Notes: generated from the letters alone by a model not told the origin. A DNA stretch of 64,000 nt from JBGSUZ01 sp964404895 (GCA_964404895.1 CAYOLV010000004.1:62001-126000), one strand, 5' to 3'. Shown: positions 26,271 through 35,303, counted from the first letter of the stretch. Made by a program: numbers and translations.

Positions 26271-27596
26271 TTATGCTGCTTTGTTTTCAGCCTCTTTTTT
26301 AGCTTCCATTTTCTCAAGCATCATAACAAAAGGCACATAAATCAGGAAGCCTACCACAAGGTTGACTAAGGCTAATATCCCGCCTTGAATAGACGCTGTT
26401 GCTACAATCCCTCCAATAACTGGTGGGAACGTCCAAGGCACCATAGCAATGGTTCTAGGCACTAGTCCAATCCAAGTTGCAGCATAGGCAATCGTTGTCA
26501 ATACCAATGGCCCAAATACAAATGGTATAAATAAAACTGGGTTAAGTACAATTGGGAAACCAAAGATCACTGGTTCGTTGATATTAAAGAGTCCAGGTGC
26601 AACCCCAAGTTTTGCGATTTCTCTGTTTTGCTTTCTTTTACTTGCAAAGAAGATAGCGCCAAGCAAAGTAATTGTAGCGCCTGATCCACCTAAGTGTACA
26701 AAGCTGTCAAGGAAAGGTTTTGTGATGATGTGTGGTGGCATTTGACCAGAAGCAACCGCTTTCATATTTTCATCTAATAATTGGAGCAAGATTGGCTCTA
26801 CAACGCCGCCGAGAATGTTTGGTCCGTGTAAACCAAAGAACCAGAGGAATTGTTGGAAGAACACAATTGCAAGAGCAGAACCTAAAGAATCTGTTGCAGT
26901 TTTAATTGGAGCACCTACATATTTAGTAATGGTTGCAAACAAGTTGTGGTCTGCTGCTTGTCCAAAAATAATGCAAAGAATCGACATGATTGCTAAAACA
27001 ATCATTGTAGGGAATAAGGCTGCAAAGGATCTTGCAACTGCAGGTGGCACGCCTTCTGGCATTTTCACTACAAGGGCATCTGTCTTTGAAAGTCTGACAA
27101 AAAGTTCTGTAGCTAATATTGCAATAATCATACCAACAAACATGCCTTGTGCACCGGTGTACATTGTATTAATATTACCGCCAATGTTAATCGCAGTGCC
27201 ACCATCTGCAAGGGTAATGCCTTCAGGTAATTTAAGCAGTGGCGCTTGAGGAATCATGATGAGGAAGCTGGCAACTGATAACAGCCCCGCTTGAAGACCA
27301 TTGGCATCATATGATTTTGCTAAGTTATAAGCAACTGAGAATGCAATAAAAATGGATAGCATTGTCAACGAACCCCACATAATTGTGTTATTCATTGTTT
27401 TTAACTGCACCCCTAACAAGGTAGTTAAAAACTTATCCCATCCTGGAATTGGCATAAAGTTAAGGAGTACTGCGAAAGAACCCGCCATAATAATTGGCAT
27501 TAATGCTGCGAAACCATCACGAATGGCCACTAAGTGTCTTTGACCGCCAATACGTGCCGCTACGGGAACAAAATGCTCTTCAAAGAATTTAAACAT
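26271..27596 (-). CDS. PTS cellobiose-type IIC permease
   Basis: 441 residues with about ten membrane segments. RDGFAALMPIIMAGSFAVLLN near the start and FNINEPVIFGFPIVLNP in the substrate-binding region are diagnostic of the lactose/cellobiose/chitobiose IIC family. It imports and phosphorylates a beta-linked disaccharide or amino sugar. Its genes are split IIB-IIC-IIA as in cel/chb operons. Confidence 0.95.
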   Translation of the reverse strand: MFKFFEEHFVPVAARIGGQRHLVAIRDGFAALMPIIMAGSFAVLLNFMPIPGWDKFLTTLLGVQLKTMNNTIMWGSLTMLSIFIAFSVAYNLAKSYDANGLQAGLLSVASFLIMIPQAPLLKLPEGITLADGGTAINIGGNINTMYTGAQGMFVGMIIAILATELFVRLSKTDALVVKMPEGVPPAVARSFAALFPTMIVLAIMSILCIIFGQAADHNLFATITKYVGAPIKTATDSLGSALAIVFFQQFLWFFGLHGPNILGGVVEPILLQLLDENMKAVASGQMPPHIITKPFLDSFVHLGGSGATITLLGAIFFASKRKQNREIAKLGVAPGLFNINEPVIFGFPIVLNPVLFIPFVFGPLVLTTIAYAATWIGLVPRTIAMVPWTFPPVIGGIVATASIQGGILALVNLVVGFLIYVPFVMMLEKMEAKKEAENKAA

Positions 27597-27648
27597 AATT
27601 AAAAATCCCCCTATTCCTATTTTATGTGTTATGAAAATTGCGTTTTTA

Positions 27649-27951
27649 TTATGCCATTAAAGTCATGGCTTGATTTAAAACAGCTTCACCGTTCATTGTA
27701 CCGTAGTGAACGGACTCGATGACTTGTACGGGAATACTCTGGCTCGCTACCATATCTTGAATTTTCTTCAATAGGAAGCGCACTTGTGGGCCTAATAAAA
27801 TAACGTTCACGTCTGTATGATTTCTTGCATCAGCTTCGGCTACGGCGAAAATCTCGACCTCGATTTGTTTGGAAACTGCAGCATCCTGCATCTTTTTCAC
27901 TAACATGGAGGTAGACATACCTGCTGAACACACGAGCATAATTTTACGCAT
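27649..27951 (-). CDS. PTS cellobiose-type IIB component
   Basis: 100 residues. The phosphocysteine loop LVCSAGMSTSMLVKKM near residue 8 is intact. The start overlaps the kinase gene by eight bases. Confidence 0.95.
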   Translation of the reverse strand: MRKIMLVCSAGMSTSMLVKKMQDAAVSKQIEVEIFAVAEADARNHTDVNVILLGPQVRFLLKKIQDMVASQSIPVQVIESVHYGTMNGEAVLNQAMTLMA

Positions 27952-28888
27952 TGGGTTCCCTCACTTTCGTTATATGATCATTTATTATTCTTAAAGCACC
28001 TGCCACTGGCCCTTCATAGGGTAAGTGGACATCAACCTCAGGATATTTTTTAACAACTGCCTCAACAAAGGCCTCTCGGTAAACCGCTGACTTTATGAGC
28101 AAACTGCCTCCCAAAGAAAGGGGTATTTTACCTTCACATTTTGGCACATCTCTCTGGACTTGTCTCAAGAGCCCCCCAAGAATTTTAAGGAGTCCGTCTA
28201 TTCCCTCGTCCATTATTTCAAATGCCAACGTGTCTTCTTTAGCCAATTGTATGACATATGGCGCTAACTCTGCAATTTTTTCTTTGCCCGTCTGGGGATG
28301 GTATAAAAAATGAATAAGATCTTCTTCTTGTCCGATGGCCAGATGCTTGGCAATCGGTTCCCACAGCTGAGTTTTTTCTCTGCGTCCGTCATAAGCTTCC
28401 ATAATGCCTTTTAGTGCAGAAATCCCTAAGTAATAGCCACTGCCTACGTCGTCAATGAGTTGACCCCATCCGCCGCAGCGAACCATGTTCCCTCCATAAT
28501 TGGCAAAACCGATTGAACCTGTGCCACTTATGAGTACCATTCCCTCTAAACCTGAATTTCCCCCTGCTAAAGCAGTCACGGAATCGTTAACTGCTACCAG
28601 TGGTCCCTTCCAGCCTATTGACCTAAAAAGACTTAAAATTGCTTGCCGATCTGCCTCACAGTCTATACCCGCACCACCGATGCAAATTCCAGAAAGTAAT
28701 TCCACACCTATTCCTGCCGCTTCTAGTAGTTCCAGCAACAAAGCTTCTAATCTTTTTTCAGTCAGTTCCAGCCCAATGTTGTGGTAGTTGGTGCCACCAA
28801 CCTGAGCTTCTGCAATGATATTAAGTTCAAGATCCGCTATAGCGCCCTGTGTAGAGGTGCCACCGCCGTCAATTCCAATAATGTACAT
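27944..28888 (-). CDS. murK: N-acetylglucosamine/N-acetylmuramic acid kinase (BadF/BadG family)
   Basis: 314 residues of the actin-like ATPase fold. IIGIDGGGTSTQGAIAD is the phosphate-1 loop, AVNDSVTALAGG the catalytic-Asp segment and LISGTGSIGFA the phosphate-2 loop. GGWGQLIDDVGSGYYLG and SLGGSLL are typical of GlcNAc kinases. The Clostridium acetobutylicum homologue MurK phosphorylates both MurNAc and GlcNAc. Here it would recapture sugars released by MupG or the GH4 enzyme. The symbol is by similarity; a strict GlcNAc kinase is the alternative. Confidence 0.85.
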   Translation of the reverse strand: MYIIGIDGGGTSTQGAIADLELNIIAEAQVGGTNYHNIGLELTEKRLEALLLELLEAAGIGVELLSGICIGGAGIDCEADRQAILSLFRSIGWKGPLVAVNDSVTALAGGNSGLEGMVLISGTGSIGFANYGGNMVRCGGWGQLIDDVGSGYYLGISALKGIMEAYDGRREKTQLWEPIAKHLAIGQEEDLIHFLYHPQTGKEKIAELAPYVIQLAKEDTLAFEIMDEGIDGLLKILGGLLRQVQRDVPKCEGKIPLSLGGSLLIKSAVYREAFVEAVVKKYPEVDVHLPYEGPVAGALRIINDHITKVREPNA

Positions 28889-28903
28889 GTTGCCTCCAAA
28901 TTT

Positions 28904-29170
28904 CTAAGCATGAGCCAAAACAGTTTCAAACAACACTTCAATGCCATTTGCTGCTTCAACTTCGTCTGTACCATTAATTTTTACAATGACCTGATCGCCT
29001 TTTGTGCCACCAAGGCTTAAGACACTCATAATGCTCTTTGCATTAATACTTCTTTCATCTTTTTCAATGGTGATTTCAGATGCATATTTTTGTGCTTCAG
29101 CGGCTAATAGACCTGCTGGTCTTGCATGTAAGCCAGACTCCCCTTGAATGGTTAGCGTAAGTTCTTTCAT
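28904..29170 (-). CDS. ptsH: phosphocarrier protein HPr
   Basis: 88 residues. His15 in GLHARPAG takes phosphate from enzyme I. Ser46 in INAKSIMS is the HPr-kinase site used for carbon catabolite control, so this is a regulatory HPr rather than a dedicated paralogue lacking Ser46. The ATG at 29170 follows AAGGAGGGG. It is the first gene after the -24/-12 promoter, giving an operon with both general PTS proteins and a sugar-specific PTS. Confidence 0.97.
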   Translation of the reverse strand: MKELTLTIQGESGLHARPAGLLAAEAQKYASEITIEKDERSINAKSIMSVLSLGGTKGDQVIVKINGTDEVEAANGIEVLFETVLAHA

Positions 29171-29200
29171 CAGCTCCCCTCCTTTCACACAGTATATAAA

Positions 29201-29216
29201 CGCATGAATCGTGCCA
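29201..29216 (-). promoter_or_regulatory. sigma-54 (-24/-12) promoter of the amino-sugar PTS operon
   Basis: TGGCACGATTCATGCG on the minus strand matches TGGCACG-N4-TTGC except for one T to A change. The invariant GG and GC are exactly ten bases apart. Transcription would start near 29190, just before the ptsH ribosome site. The neighbouring gene encodes a sigma-54 activator and rpoN is at 48300. Confidence 0.85.
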
Positions 29217-29275
29217 ATTTGTAACCTAAGCTTAACTCAAATTTTACAAATTAATTTATATAGCATTTAGAACCC

Positions 29276-29287
29276 TTGCACACTATT
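29276..29287 (-). promoter_or_regulatory. single copy of the TTGCACACTATT element
   Basis: Identical to both arms of the large inverted repeat at 29321-29360 and located about 60 bases upstream of the -24 element. A likely binding half-site for the LevR-type activator. Confidence 0.45.
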
Positions 29288-29320
29288 ATCAAAATATTAA
29301 CAACTGGTAAAAGACAAAAA

Positions 29321-29360
29321 AATAGTGTGCAATTTCGTTCAATACGAATTGCACACTATT
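29321..29360 (-). terminator. 40-bp inverted repeat: terminator of the activator gene and probable upstream activator site
   Basis: AATAGTGTGCAATT and AATTGCACACTATT face each other across a short loop. Read on the minus strand, a T run follows the stem directly, so it should end the activator transcript. The arm sequence recurs singly at 29276-29287 and in altered form at 29378-29389 (TTGCACGGTATT), and lies 105-145 bases upstream of the sigma-54 promoter, the usual distance for an enhancer. Confidence 0.75.
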
Positions 29361-29387
29361 TTAAATTACGCACACTGTTGCACGGTA

Positions 29388-32117
29388 TTACACAGTAAGG
29401 ATTGGACTAGAGACGCCATTTTCTTTAAACATTCTAATAAGATGGGCAATTTCATCGATCTCAATACCAATATTAAAATGTATTTCAAAAGGTCTTATTA
29501 ACTTACGGAAAAGCTTAAAGTCTGTTTCATATTCTCTTTCAAAGCTTTCCAATTGCTCAAATTTAATAGCGGCTTCTCCGTTAAGTTTGCGCTCAACTAA
29601 GAAACATAAGTGGAGGAGCATCCCTGTAAAAACTTCTTCAGGCAGTTCAGAGCCCGTATTTTTAACCAGTATTTGCAGGAGCTGCTGAGATTTTATGACC
29701 AAATCTTCCGAATCCCACTTGCGAATGTGTTCTTTTAAGGACTGTGCCACATTTCGCATAGACGCGTCCTGCTTGATCCATTCCTTAAGAAGATTTTTCG
29801 CCTTGCCACCTAGATAATCCATGGCGCTAATATAGCTATAGCCCTCTATCTGAACAGGAATGGTACTGATGATGGCCAAAATCACATAATCCTCTGAGAG
29901 GACGTGGACGGCATTGGTAAATTCATTTTTGCTGATGATATTCAGCGGTCTGACTTCAATACTCTCGTCCCCTACATCTTGCTTGATAATTTCCTTTAGC
30001 TTTTCGGAAGCCCCTTCACCTGTAAAGCAAGCAGTAATAATCAGGCGCTGTTTTTCATTATTCTTAGGGGCTTCATTGTGTTTTTGAGCCACGCGTCGAT
30101 CGTCTATACAAGAATGATAAATATCAAAGAGATCACGGCCTAGAACTGCTTTACGACAAGCTTCAATTACCGTCAGGGTGCTGACCATATCAATGGTTTT
30201 AACAATAATGCCCGTCTCTTCTGTGAGCATTTCGCCAAACCCTGTTAGAGATCCCATGTCAACCAATAGCAAGACGCCTTTTCCTCGGTTGATGGACTTT
30301 ACCTCTTCCTTGACCAACTCGTACATTTCTGAAGCTTTCATATTAAGGGGCATGTCGATGGCTTTTCCGTGGTCTTCCCCCACTAAGTTATTCGCCACCG
30401 CCACCATGCTTGAAGCCGTTGAATTGCCATGCATGATGACCAAGACCCCTACTTTGACCAGTTCGTCCTCGTCCAGTTCATAAGGGTTAGAAGCTAAAAA
30501 CATGGTCAAATAGCCAATTTCGTCCAGCGTAATTTCTATATTAAACCGTTCATCTATAGCCTTTGCCACTTCCATGGCCACAAGAAACTCATCCCCATAA
30601 CTGACACGAATGACGTTCAGTTTAGGATGATAAATCTTGCCGCCGCTGCGAATCCTTTCGATAGAACTGTGCAAATGGAGGGCCAAACCGAAGAATAACT
30701 TTTCATCATAGGTTTTCTTTAACTTTTCCCCTGCATAGGAGAGAATGTAGTCCACCATATCCAGAACGTCTGCATTCACTACTTTCTCTATTTCGTCCCG
30801 CTTGAAGCGTTCAGGCAAATTTCCTAAATACTTTTGAAAATGCTTCTCAATGTCGATGTTGAGGATGTTATTAATCTCTTCAGCCTCAATGCCGCTGTTC
30901 TTGAGAATTTCCAGTTTCTTTTCAATGGAGTCGTAGAAATGAGTGTCTATCGGCTCAGAGTAATCTAGAATTTCTTCTTCTTGTTCGTCGTAACTAAATT
31001 TCAAAATGTCATCTCTATTTTTCAGAAGCTGATCTATCGCCTCTCGTTTTTCCTTTTGATCCATGAAGCCTTTTTTCATATGAGATGGCAAATCCCCTTG
31101 ATTGACCATCATATAGTTCTTATTCTTAGCCTTGCAACAAAGGAATGCCTTGGCACAAGACAGCTGCAAATCGCTTTTGAGCTGACCAATATTATTGGGA
31201 CAATCATAAAGAAGCATGGACATCAGAGCGCTGCGGTTCACGTAAATTGCCTTTGAAACCCGCTTAGATTCTTCTCTGATAAAAGTTTTAATCAACTCAT
31301 ACCGCTCACTGAGGGTTCTTTCTCTCAGAGGGGGCAAGGTAATACTCATAGGAATCCGCCGCGTAAATGTCTTCAATAAAAATGAACCCGTGTCCTCTGT
31401 GGTGGCCGCAATAATCTGAACTTCAGCGCTGAGTAACTGTTCAGAGTCCCCCAGTCGTCTAAAATGGCCTTTATCAATAAAGGTAAACAGCATTTCCTGA
31501 CCTTGAGGAGACAGACGATGAACTTCGTCAAGAAACAGAACACCTCCGTCCGCTTTTTTCAGTAAGCCCTCTCGATCTTTTTCCGCCCCCGTATAGGCGC
31601 CCTTTTTCACACCAAAAATCTGAGCCACAAGGAGCTGAGGGTTTTCCGCATAGTCGGCACAATTGAACTTAATAAAGGGGGCATCTGTGTGGATCACATG
31701 GGAAGACAGCGCGTATCGATACATCAACTCCGCAAACATGGACTTCCCTACACCTGTTTCACCGAGAATTAAAGTGTGTAAGCCCCTTGGTGGATAAAGG
31801 ATTGCCGCTTTTGCCTGTTGGACTGCCACTTGTAAAGTGTCGTGGGCTCCAATAATCAAGTCCAAATCTTTTTTGTCTGGGCTAGGTTTATAGACGACTG
31901 GAGTCACCTCTTTAGCTAAACCCTCAATCACCTCAAACAAAACAGGTCGACCTTCCCTTTTCAGTACAGCACCCTCTCTTGTGAGCTGATTCAAATACCG
32001 ACTCACTGTAGTTCTATCCATTCCTGTGGCTTCACTGAGTTCGATGGCGCTACAAGGCCTCTGTTTTTCCTTTTGTATTTTTCCTGCTGCAATGAGCAAT
32101 TCATCGATTTTACGCAT
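29388..32117 (-). CDS. LevR-type sigma-54-dependent activator with PRD and PTS domains
   Basis: 909 residues. The N-terminal helix-turn-helix (MDRTTVSRYLNQLTREG, about 33-49) is followed by an AAA+ domain with Walker A GETGVGKS (119-126), the sigma-54 contact motif GAYTGA (173-178) and Walker B VLFLDE. Next come a PTS regulation domain, a IIA-Man-like domain (VLVIMHGNSTASSM), a IIB-like domain (IITACFTGEGAS) and a second PRD. Such activators are switched by HPr- and IIB-dependent phosphorylation. It should drive the divergently spaced but co-oriented ptsH operon downstream from the -24/-12 promoter. Confidence 0.95.
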   Translation of the reverse strand: MRKIDELLIAAGKIQKEKQRPCSAIELSEATGMDRTTVSRYLNQLTREGAVLKREGRPVLFEVIEGLAKEVTPVVYKPSPDKKDLDLIIGAHDTLQVAVQQAKAAILYPPRGLHTLILGETGVGKSMFAELMYRYALSSHVIHTDAPFIKFNCADYAENPQLLVAQIFGVKKGAYTGAEKDREGLLKKADGGVLFLDEVHRLSPQGQEMLFTFIDKGHFRRLGDSEQLLSAEVQIIAATTEDTGSFLLKTFTRRIPMSITLPPLRERTLSERYELIKTFIREESKRVSKAIYVNRSALMSMLLYDCPNNIGQLKSDLQLSCAKAFLCCKAKNKNYMMVNQGDLPSHMKKGFMDQKEKREAIDQLLKNRDDILKFSYDEQEEEILDYSEPIDTHFYDSIEKKLEILKNSGIEAEEINNILNIDIEKHFQKYLGNLPERFKRDEIEKVVNADVLDMVDYILSYAGEKLKKTYDEKLFFGLALHLHSSIERIRSGGKIYHPKLNVIRVSYGDEFLVAMEVAKAIDERFNIEITLDEIGYLTMFLASNPYELDEDELVKVGVLVIMHGNSTASSMVAVANNLVGEDHGKAIDMPLNMKASEMYELVKEEVKSINRGKGVLLLVDMGSLTGFGEMLTEETGIIVKTIDMVSTLTVIEACRKAVLGRDLFDIYHSCIDDRRVAQKHNEAPKNNEKQRLIITACFTGEGASEKLKEIIKQDVGDESIEVRPLNIISKNEFTNAVHVLSEDYVILAIISTIPVQIEGYSYISAMDYLGGKAKNLLKEWIKQDASMRNVAQSLKEHIRKWDSEDLVIKSQQLLQILVKNTGSELPEEVFTGMLLHLCFLVERKLNGEAAIKFEQLESFEREYETDFKLFRKLIRPFEIHFNIGIEIDEIAHLIRMFKENGVSSPILTV

Positions 32118-32150
32118 TTTCCACCTCGGAAGTTCATTTTAGATAAGGTT

Positions 32151-32471
32151 CTATTTTTTAGATTTAAGGGCTATAATTAATTCGTCTTTGACCCCCGCTT
32201 CCCTTAACAGCTCTACATTTATTTCTCCACGCTCAATCAAGCATAAAATACCATACTCAGGGTCGTTGTGTCTGCCGTTGAGGATCTGTTCCAAAATAGT
32301 ACCGTAGGTCTCATCCATACTTCTTCTTAATACCAATGCCGCTGCTCCTGATTTTTTCCAAACGACTTTAGACTCTTTTTCATTACAACTATTATGAACA
32401 TCAAATGCCTCAATTCCCCATTGTTTGGCAGCTTCTTCCAAAATTTCAATTTCATTTAGCTCAAAACTCAT
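32151..32471 (-). CDS. hypothetical protein upstream of the activator gene
   Basis: 106 residues, acidic, soluble, no recognised domain. Segments LNEIEILEEAAKQWG and YGTILEQILNGRHNDPEYG suggest an alpha/beta fold. GGAGATGAGAAG provides a ribosome site before the ATG at 32471. It lies 33 bases before the LevR-type activator gene on the same strand and is probably co-transcribed. I do not recognise it. Confidence 0.6.
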   Translation of the reverse strand: MSFELNEIEILEEAAKQWGIEAFDVHNSCNEKESKVVWKKSGAAALVLRRSMDETYGTILEQILNGRHNDPEYGILCLIERGEINVELLREAGVKDELIIALKSKK

Positions 32472-32668
32472 CTTCTCATCTCCATTTATTACAATTAATC
32501 CAATTAAAGTTTCCTATTATTAACTGATTATACCTAAAAAGCACAATTCGGTATATATTTTATAACAAATTGAACAGCATCCATAAAAAAGTCACAGAAT
32601 TATTTTTTCGCAATTCAGAATAAATTTCGGGTATAATCATGTTAGAACAGACGAAAGGAAGATTCATC

Positions 32669-33577
32669 ATGACAAAATGGATTTTTTTAATATGTGAACT
32701 GATTATCTTTTTAGCCGTTTATTTGACATCTTTTTATGATGGAAACATAAAAAAAGGACGCCTCTTCAGCATTACTTTGCCTTCAGAAGCGTTTAAAGAT
32801 GAAGAACTTAAAGAAATTCAAGAAAACTATAAGGGCAAACTTAAAACTTCAGGATTGTTCATTCTTGTCTGGATTATTTTTGGACACCTTTTTAAATTTC
32901 CTTATGTTGCCATAGACCTCACGTTCTTTCTCATAACCCTTTTTGCTATGATTGCTATTCCCTCTGTTTATTACAGTGAGAGCAACAAGCTGGTCAAGCA
33001 GCTAAAACTCGAAAAAAAGTGGGAAGCTGGGATCTATTCCCACGGTATACACGAAGATGATTTTTGGCGCTATGGTCAATTCTATAATAATCCTCATGAC
33101 AGTTCAAAATATGTAAATAAGCGGATGGGAATTGGTACAACTGTTAATTGGGCTCATAAAAAGCAGCGCAATTTTTTAATTATTCTTTTGACGCTTGCAA
33201 GTTTACTGACCCTCGGTTTAAACGTTGACCTTCTCTATATGGAAATCAAAAAACCTGAATTTGAGATTGATCACACACAGCTCTACATCCATTACCCCAT
33301 ATACTATTACAAAGTCCCTCTGGCAGATATAAAATCTCTTACAGTTATTCAAGACTTGCCTGCAATGAGTAAAGCAAACGGCATTGCTACAGCTAATTTT
33401 GCTAGAGGTTATTTTAATGTACAGGGACATGGTCGGGTATTTGTCTGCATTTACAAAGAAGGCCCCTATATTCTAATTGAAACTACCCTTGGGCCAATCT
33501 TAATCAATGAACATACTGCTAGCGGCACTTACCAGCTACTAGAAGCCCTGGATTTAGTGACAACACCTTCAAAATAG
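32669..33577 (+). CDS. membrane protein with DUF5808-like segment and PH-like C-terminus
   Basis: 302 residues. Four membrane segments: about 3-22, 58-76, 80-101 and 170-190. Between the third and fourth, DDFWRYGQFYNNPHDSSKYVNKRMGIGTTVN matches the DUF5808 pattern (W-x-x-G-x-FY-x-NP-x-D...V-x-KR-x-G-x-G). The last 100 residues look like a PH-type beta-rich domain found in many Firmicutes membrane proteins. ATG 32669 follows GAAAGGAAG; an ATG ten codons earlier has no ribosome site. A TATAAT at 32632-32637 lies upstream without a clear -35. Function unknown. Confidence 0.7.
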   Translation: MTKWIFLICELIIFLAVYLTSFYDGNIKKGRLFSITLPSEAFKDEELKEIQENYKGKLKTSGLFILVWIIFGHLFKFPYVAIDLTFFLITLFAMIAIPSVYYSESNKLVKQLKLEKKWEAGIYSHGIHEDDFWRYGQFYNNPHDSSKYVNKRMGIGTTVNWAHKKQRNFLIILLTLASLLTLGLNVDLLYMEIKKPEFEIDHTQLYIHYPIYYYKVPLADIKSLTVIQDLPAMSKANGIATANFARGYFNVQGHGRVFVCIYKEGPYILIETTLGPILINEHTASGTYQLLEALDLVTTPSK

Positions 33578-33638
33578 AGACTCCTTAAACAATAACGGTT
33601 TCGGTAAATCCAATCAAAGATTTATGAGGAGGTTCCTT

Positions 33639-34064
33639 ATGCAAAAATATGATTTCCAATACCGCCAAGACGAACTGGACGAATTGCATGTGCGTTCAAT
33701 CTACGAATCTACCTATGATGAAGCCATTAAAGATTTTATCGAATGGATTCACACAAACGGGTTTATCGGATACTTTGATGATAAAACCGTAATTGGAAAC
33801 CCCGCTAATCGAAGTCACGTGACCTACACAGACGACTTAACCCATTCCAGTGTCAATGTCTATGTCCTGCAATATATCATGACCGATTACCAACTAGACC
33901 CTCATCATGGCACTGAGCAAAAGAAAGTGCGCTTATTTATGAGCGATGCCATAGATGAATTCATAGTTGCGATTAAAGAACTACAAAACAGGGACAACAT
34001 CAAAAATATCGTTGCCTATAAAGGCAATTTAGTAGAATTTAATTATAAACAATTGGATTTGTAA
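33639..34064 (+). CDS. hypothetical protein
   Basis: 141 residues, soluble and acidic, rich in Tyr, Asp and His (for example THSSVNVYVLQYIMTDYQLDPHHGTEQ). GAGGAGG directly before TTCCTT sets the start at 33639; the in-frame ATG at 33624 overlaps that site. The 3' end overlaps the convergent gene at 34043 by 22 bases. I do not recognise the family. Confidence 0.65.
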   Translation: MQKYDFQYRQDELDELHVRSIYESTYDEAIKDFIEWIHTNGFIGYFDDKTVIGNPANRSHVTYTDDLTHSSVNVYVLQYIMTDYQLDPHHGTEQKKVRLFMSDAIDEFIVAIKELQNRDNIKNIVAYKGNLVEFNYKQLDL

Positions 34065-34378
34065 TTTTCTTCTAAATTTTGAAGGAACTCTATATAAAAA
34101 CCAATGCCTCTTTGGGTGCCAATACATACGTTGGCACCTTTTTCATTGAGTTTTTTTCTAAGTCTCTTAACCGTATCGTCTGTTGCTCTGGTTTCAATAA
34201 TTTCTCTGTAACCCCAAACTTCTTTAAGAAGCTCTTCACGAGTCACCGTATCCGAAGAATGATTCATTAAATAGTGAATCATTTTATATTCTGTTTTTGT
34301 TAATCTCAGATCTTCACCTGAACAGAGAACTCTTCTTCTGCCCTCTTCAAGTACAATATTGCCAATTTGAATATTCAT
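34043..34378 (-). CDS. stand-alone OmpR-type winged-helix DNA-binding protein
   Basis: 111 residues consisting almost only of a Trans_reg_C domain: LRLTKTEYKMIHYLMNHSSDTVTREELLKEVWGY, then TRATDDTVKRLRKKLNEKG and the wing IGTQRGIGFYIE. No receiver domain or phosphorylation site is present, so it cannot act as a normal two-component response regulator. RBS AGAGGTGAT precedes the ATG at 34378. No sensor kinase is nearby. Confidence 0.85.
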   Translation of the reverse strand: MNIQIGNIVLEEGRRRVLCSGEDLRLTKTEYKMIHYLMNHSSDTVTREELLKEVWGYREIIETRATDDTVKRLRKKLNEKGANVCIGTQRGIGFYIEFLQNLEENYKSNCL

Positions 34379-34541
34379 CTAATCACCTCTTGACACTATC
34401 ATACTCAACGAAGCTTTATATTAGCTGAACATTATTGTAATTTTGACACACATTTGCCACAGTTTTTCGTTGATTGCCCTTAATGATTGTTGCGATATTA
34501 TTTATGAAACATAGCCTATACCGAATCAAAAGGAGGTCCTT

Positions 34542-35303
34542 ATGAGAATTACATCTAACAGCCAGTATTTACAATCGGTTTACTCCTCTTCGCTTCAAAA
34601 GACAGCGGAAACAACCGAAAGCACGTCAACAACTGAAACACTGGACAACGAAGCCATCCTTGAAAAGCTTAAGGAACAGATCAAAGCCAGAACTTACGAA
34701 AATTCAAGCGATTATGGCGATCTTATTGCCAGTGGTCAAATGGCAAAAATGAATTTTAGAATTCAACCAGTTGAAGAAAGTGGAGATACATCCAGCATGG
34801 AGGCACTACGAACCAGTTTTGACACCATCCGAGATTCTGATATAGAATCATTGTCTGCTGAAGACGCCAGTGCACTGCTGACGAGTCTTCAATCTAGCCT
34901 TGATGGCACAACAAGCCCCGACGGTAGTTTCGAAGCCATCAGCCAATTGGACGTCAGCTCACTCACGGAATCTCAAGTTAAAGAAGCTCTTTCCAGCATT
35001 CAAACTAGAGCCTTAGAAACTAGTTCCAAAACCGAAAAATCGGAAAACGGCATGAGACCGATGGGTCCTCCACCGATGGGCCCTCCTCCAGGAGCAGAAG
35101 GTACGACTTCTACTGAAACAGAGGAAACAACAGCTCTAGAAACGCTAGAAGCATTGCTAGAAAGACTTTCAGAAGAGGATGATGACGAAACGCTCTCTTC
35201 TATTGAAGAACTTTTATCCAATTGGACTGACAAAATTTTAGCATTGAAAAACAGCAAAACTGAATCTGCTGCAACGACTACAACAACTGCAAGCGAAGCT
35301 TAA
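34542..35303 (+). CDS. Ser/Thr/Glu-rich low-complexity protein
   Basis: 253 residues. The N-terminus MRITSNSQYLQSVYSSSLQ resembles in style the start of flagellar hook-associated proteins but no signal peptide is present. Most of the rest is Ser, Thr and Glu rich, with a Pro-rich MGPPPMGPPPG stretch near residue 175 and an acidic helix ALLERLSEEDDDETLSSIEELL. AAAGGAGG lies before the ATG. The stop overlaps the stop of the convergent HAD gene within TTAA. I cannot assign a function. Confidence 0.65.
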   Translation: MRITSNSQYLQSVYSSSLQKTAETTESTSTTETLDNEAILEKLKEQIKARTYENSSDYGDLIASGQMAKMNFRIQPVEESGDTSSMEALRTSFDTIRDSDIESLSAEDASALLTSLQSSLDGTTSPDGSFEAISQLDVSSLTESQVKEALSSIQTRALETSSKTEKSENGMRPMGPPPMGPPPGAEGTTSTETEETTALETLEALLERLSEEDDDETLSSIEELLSNWTDKILALKNSKTESAATTTTTASEA

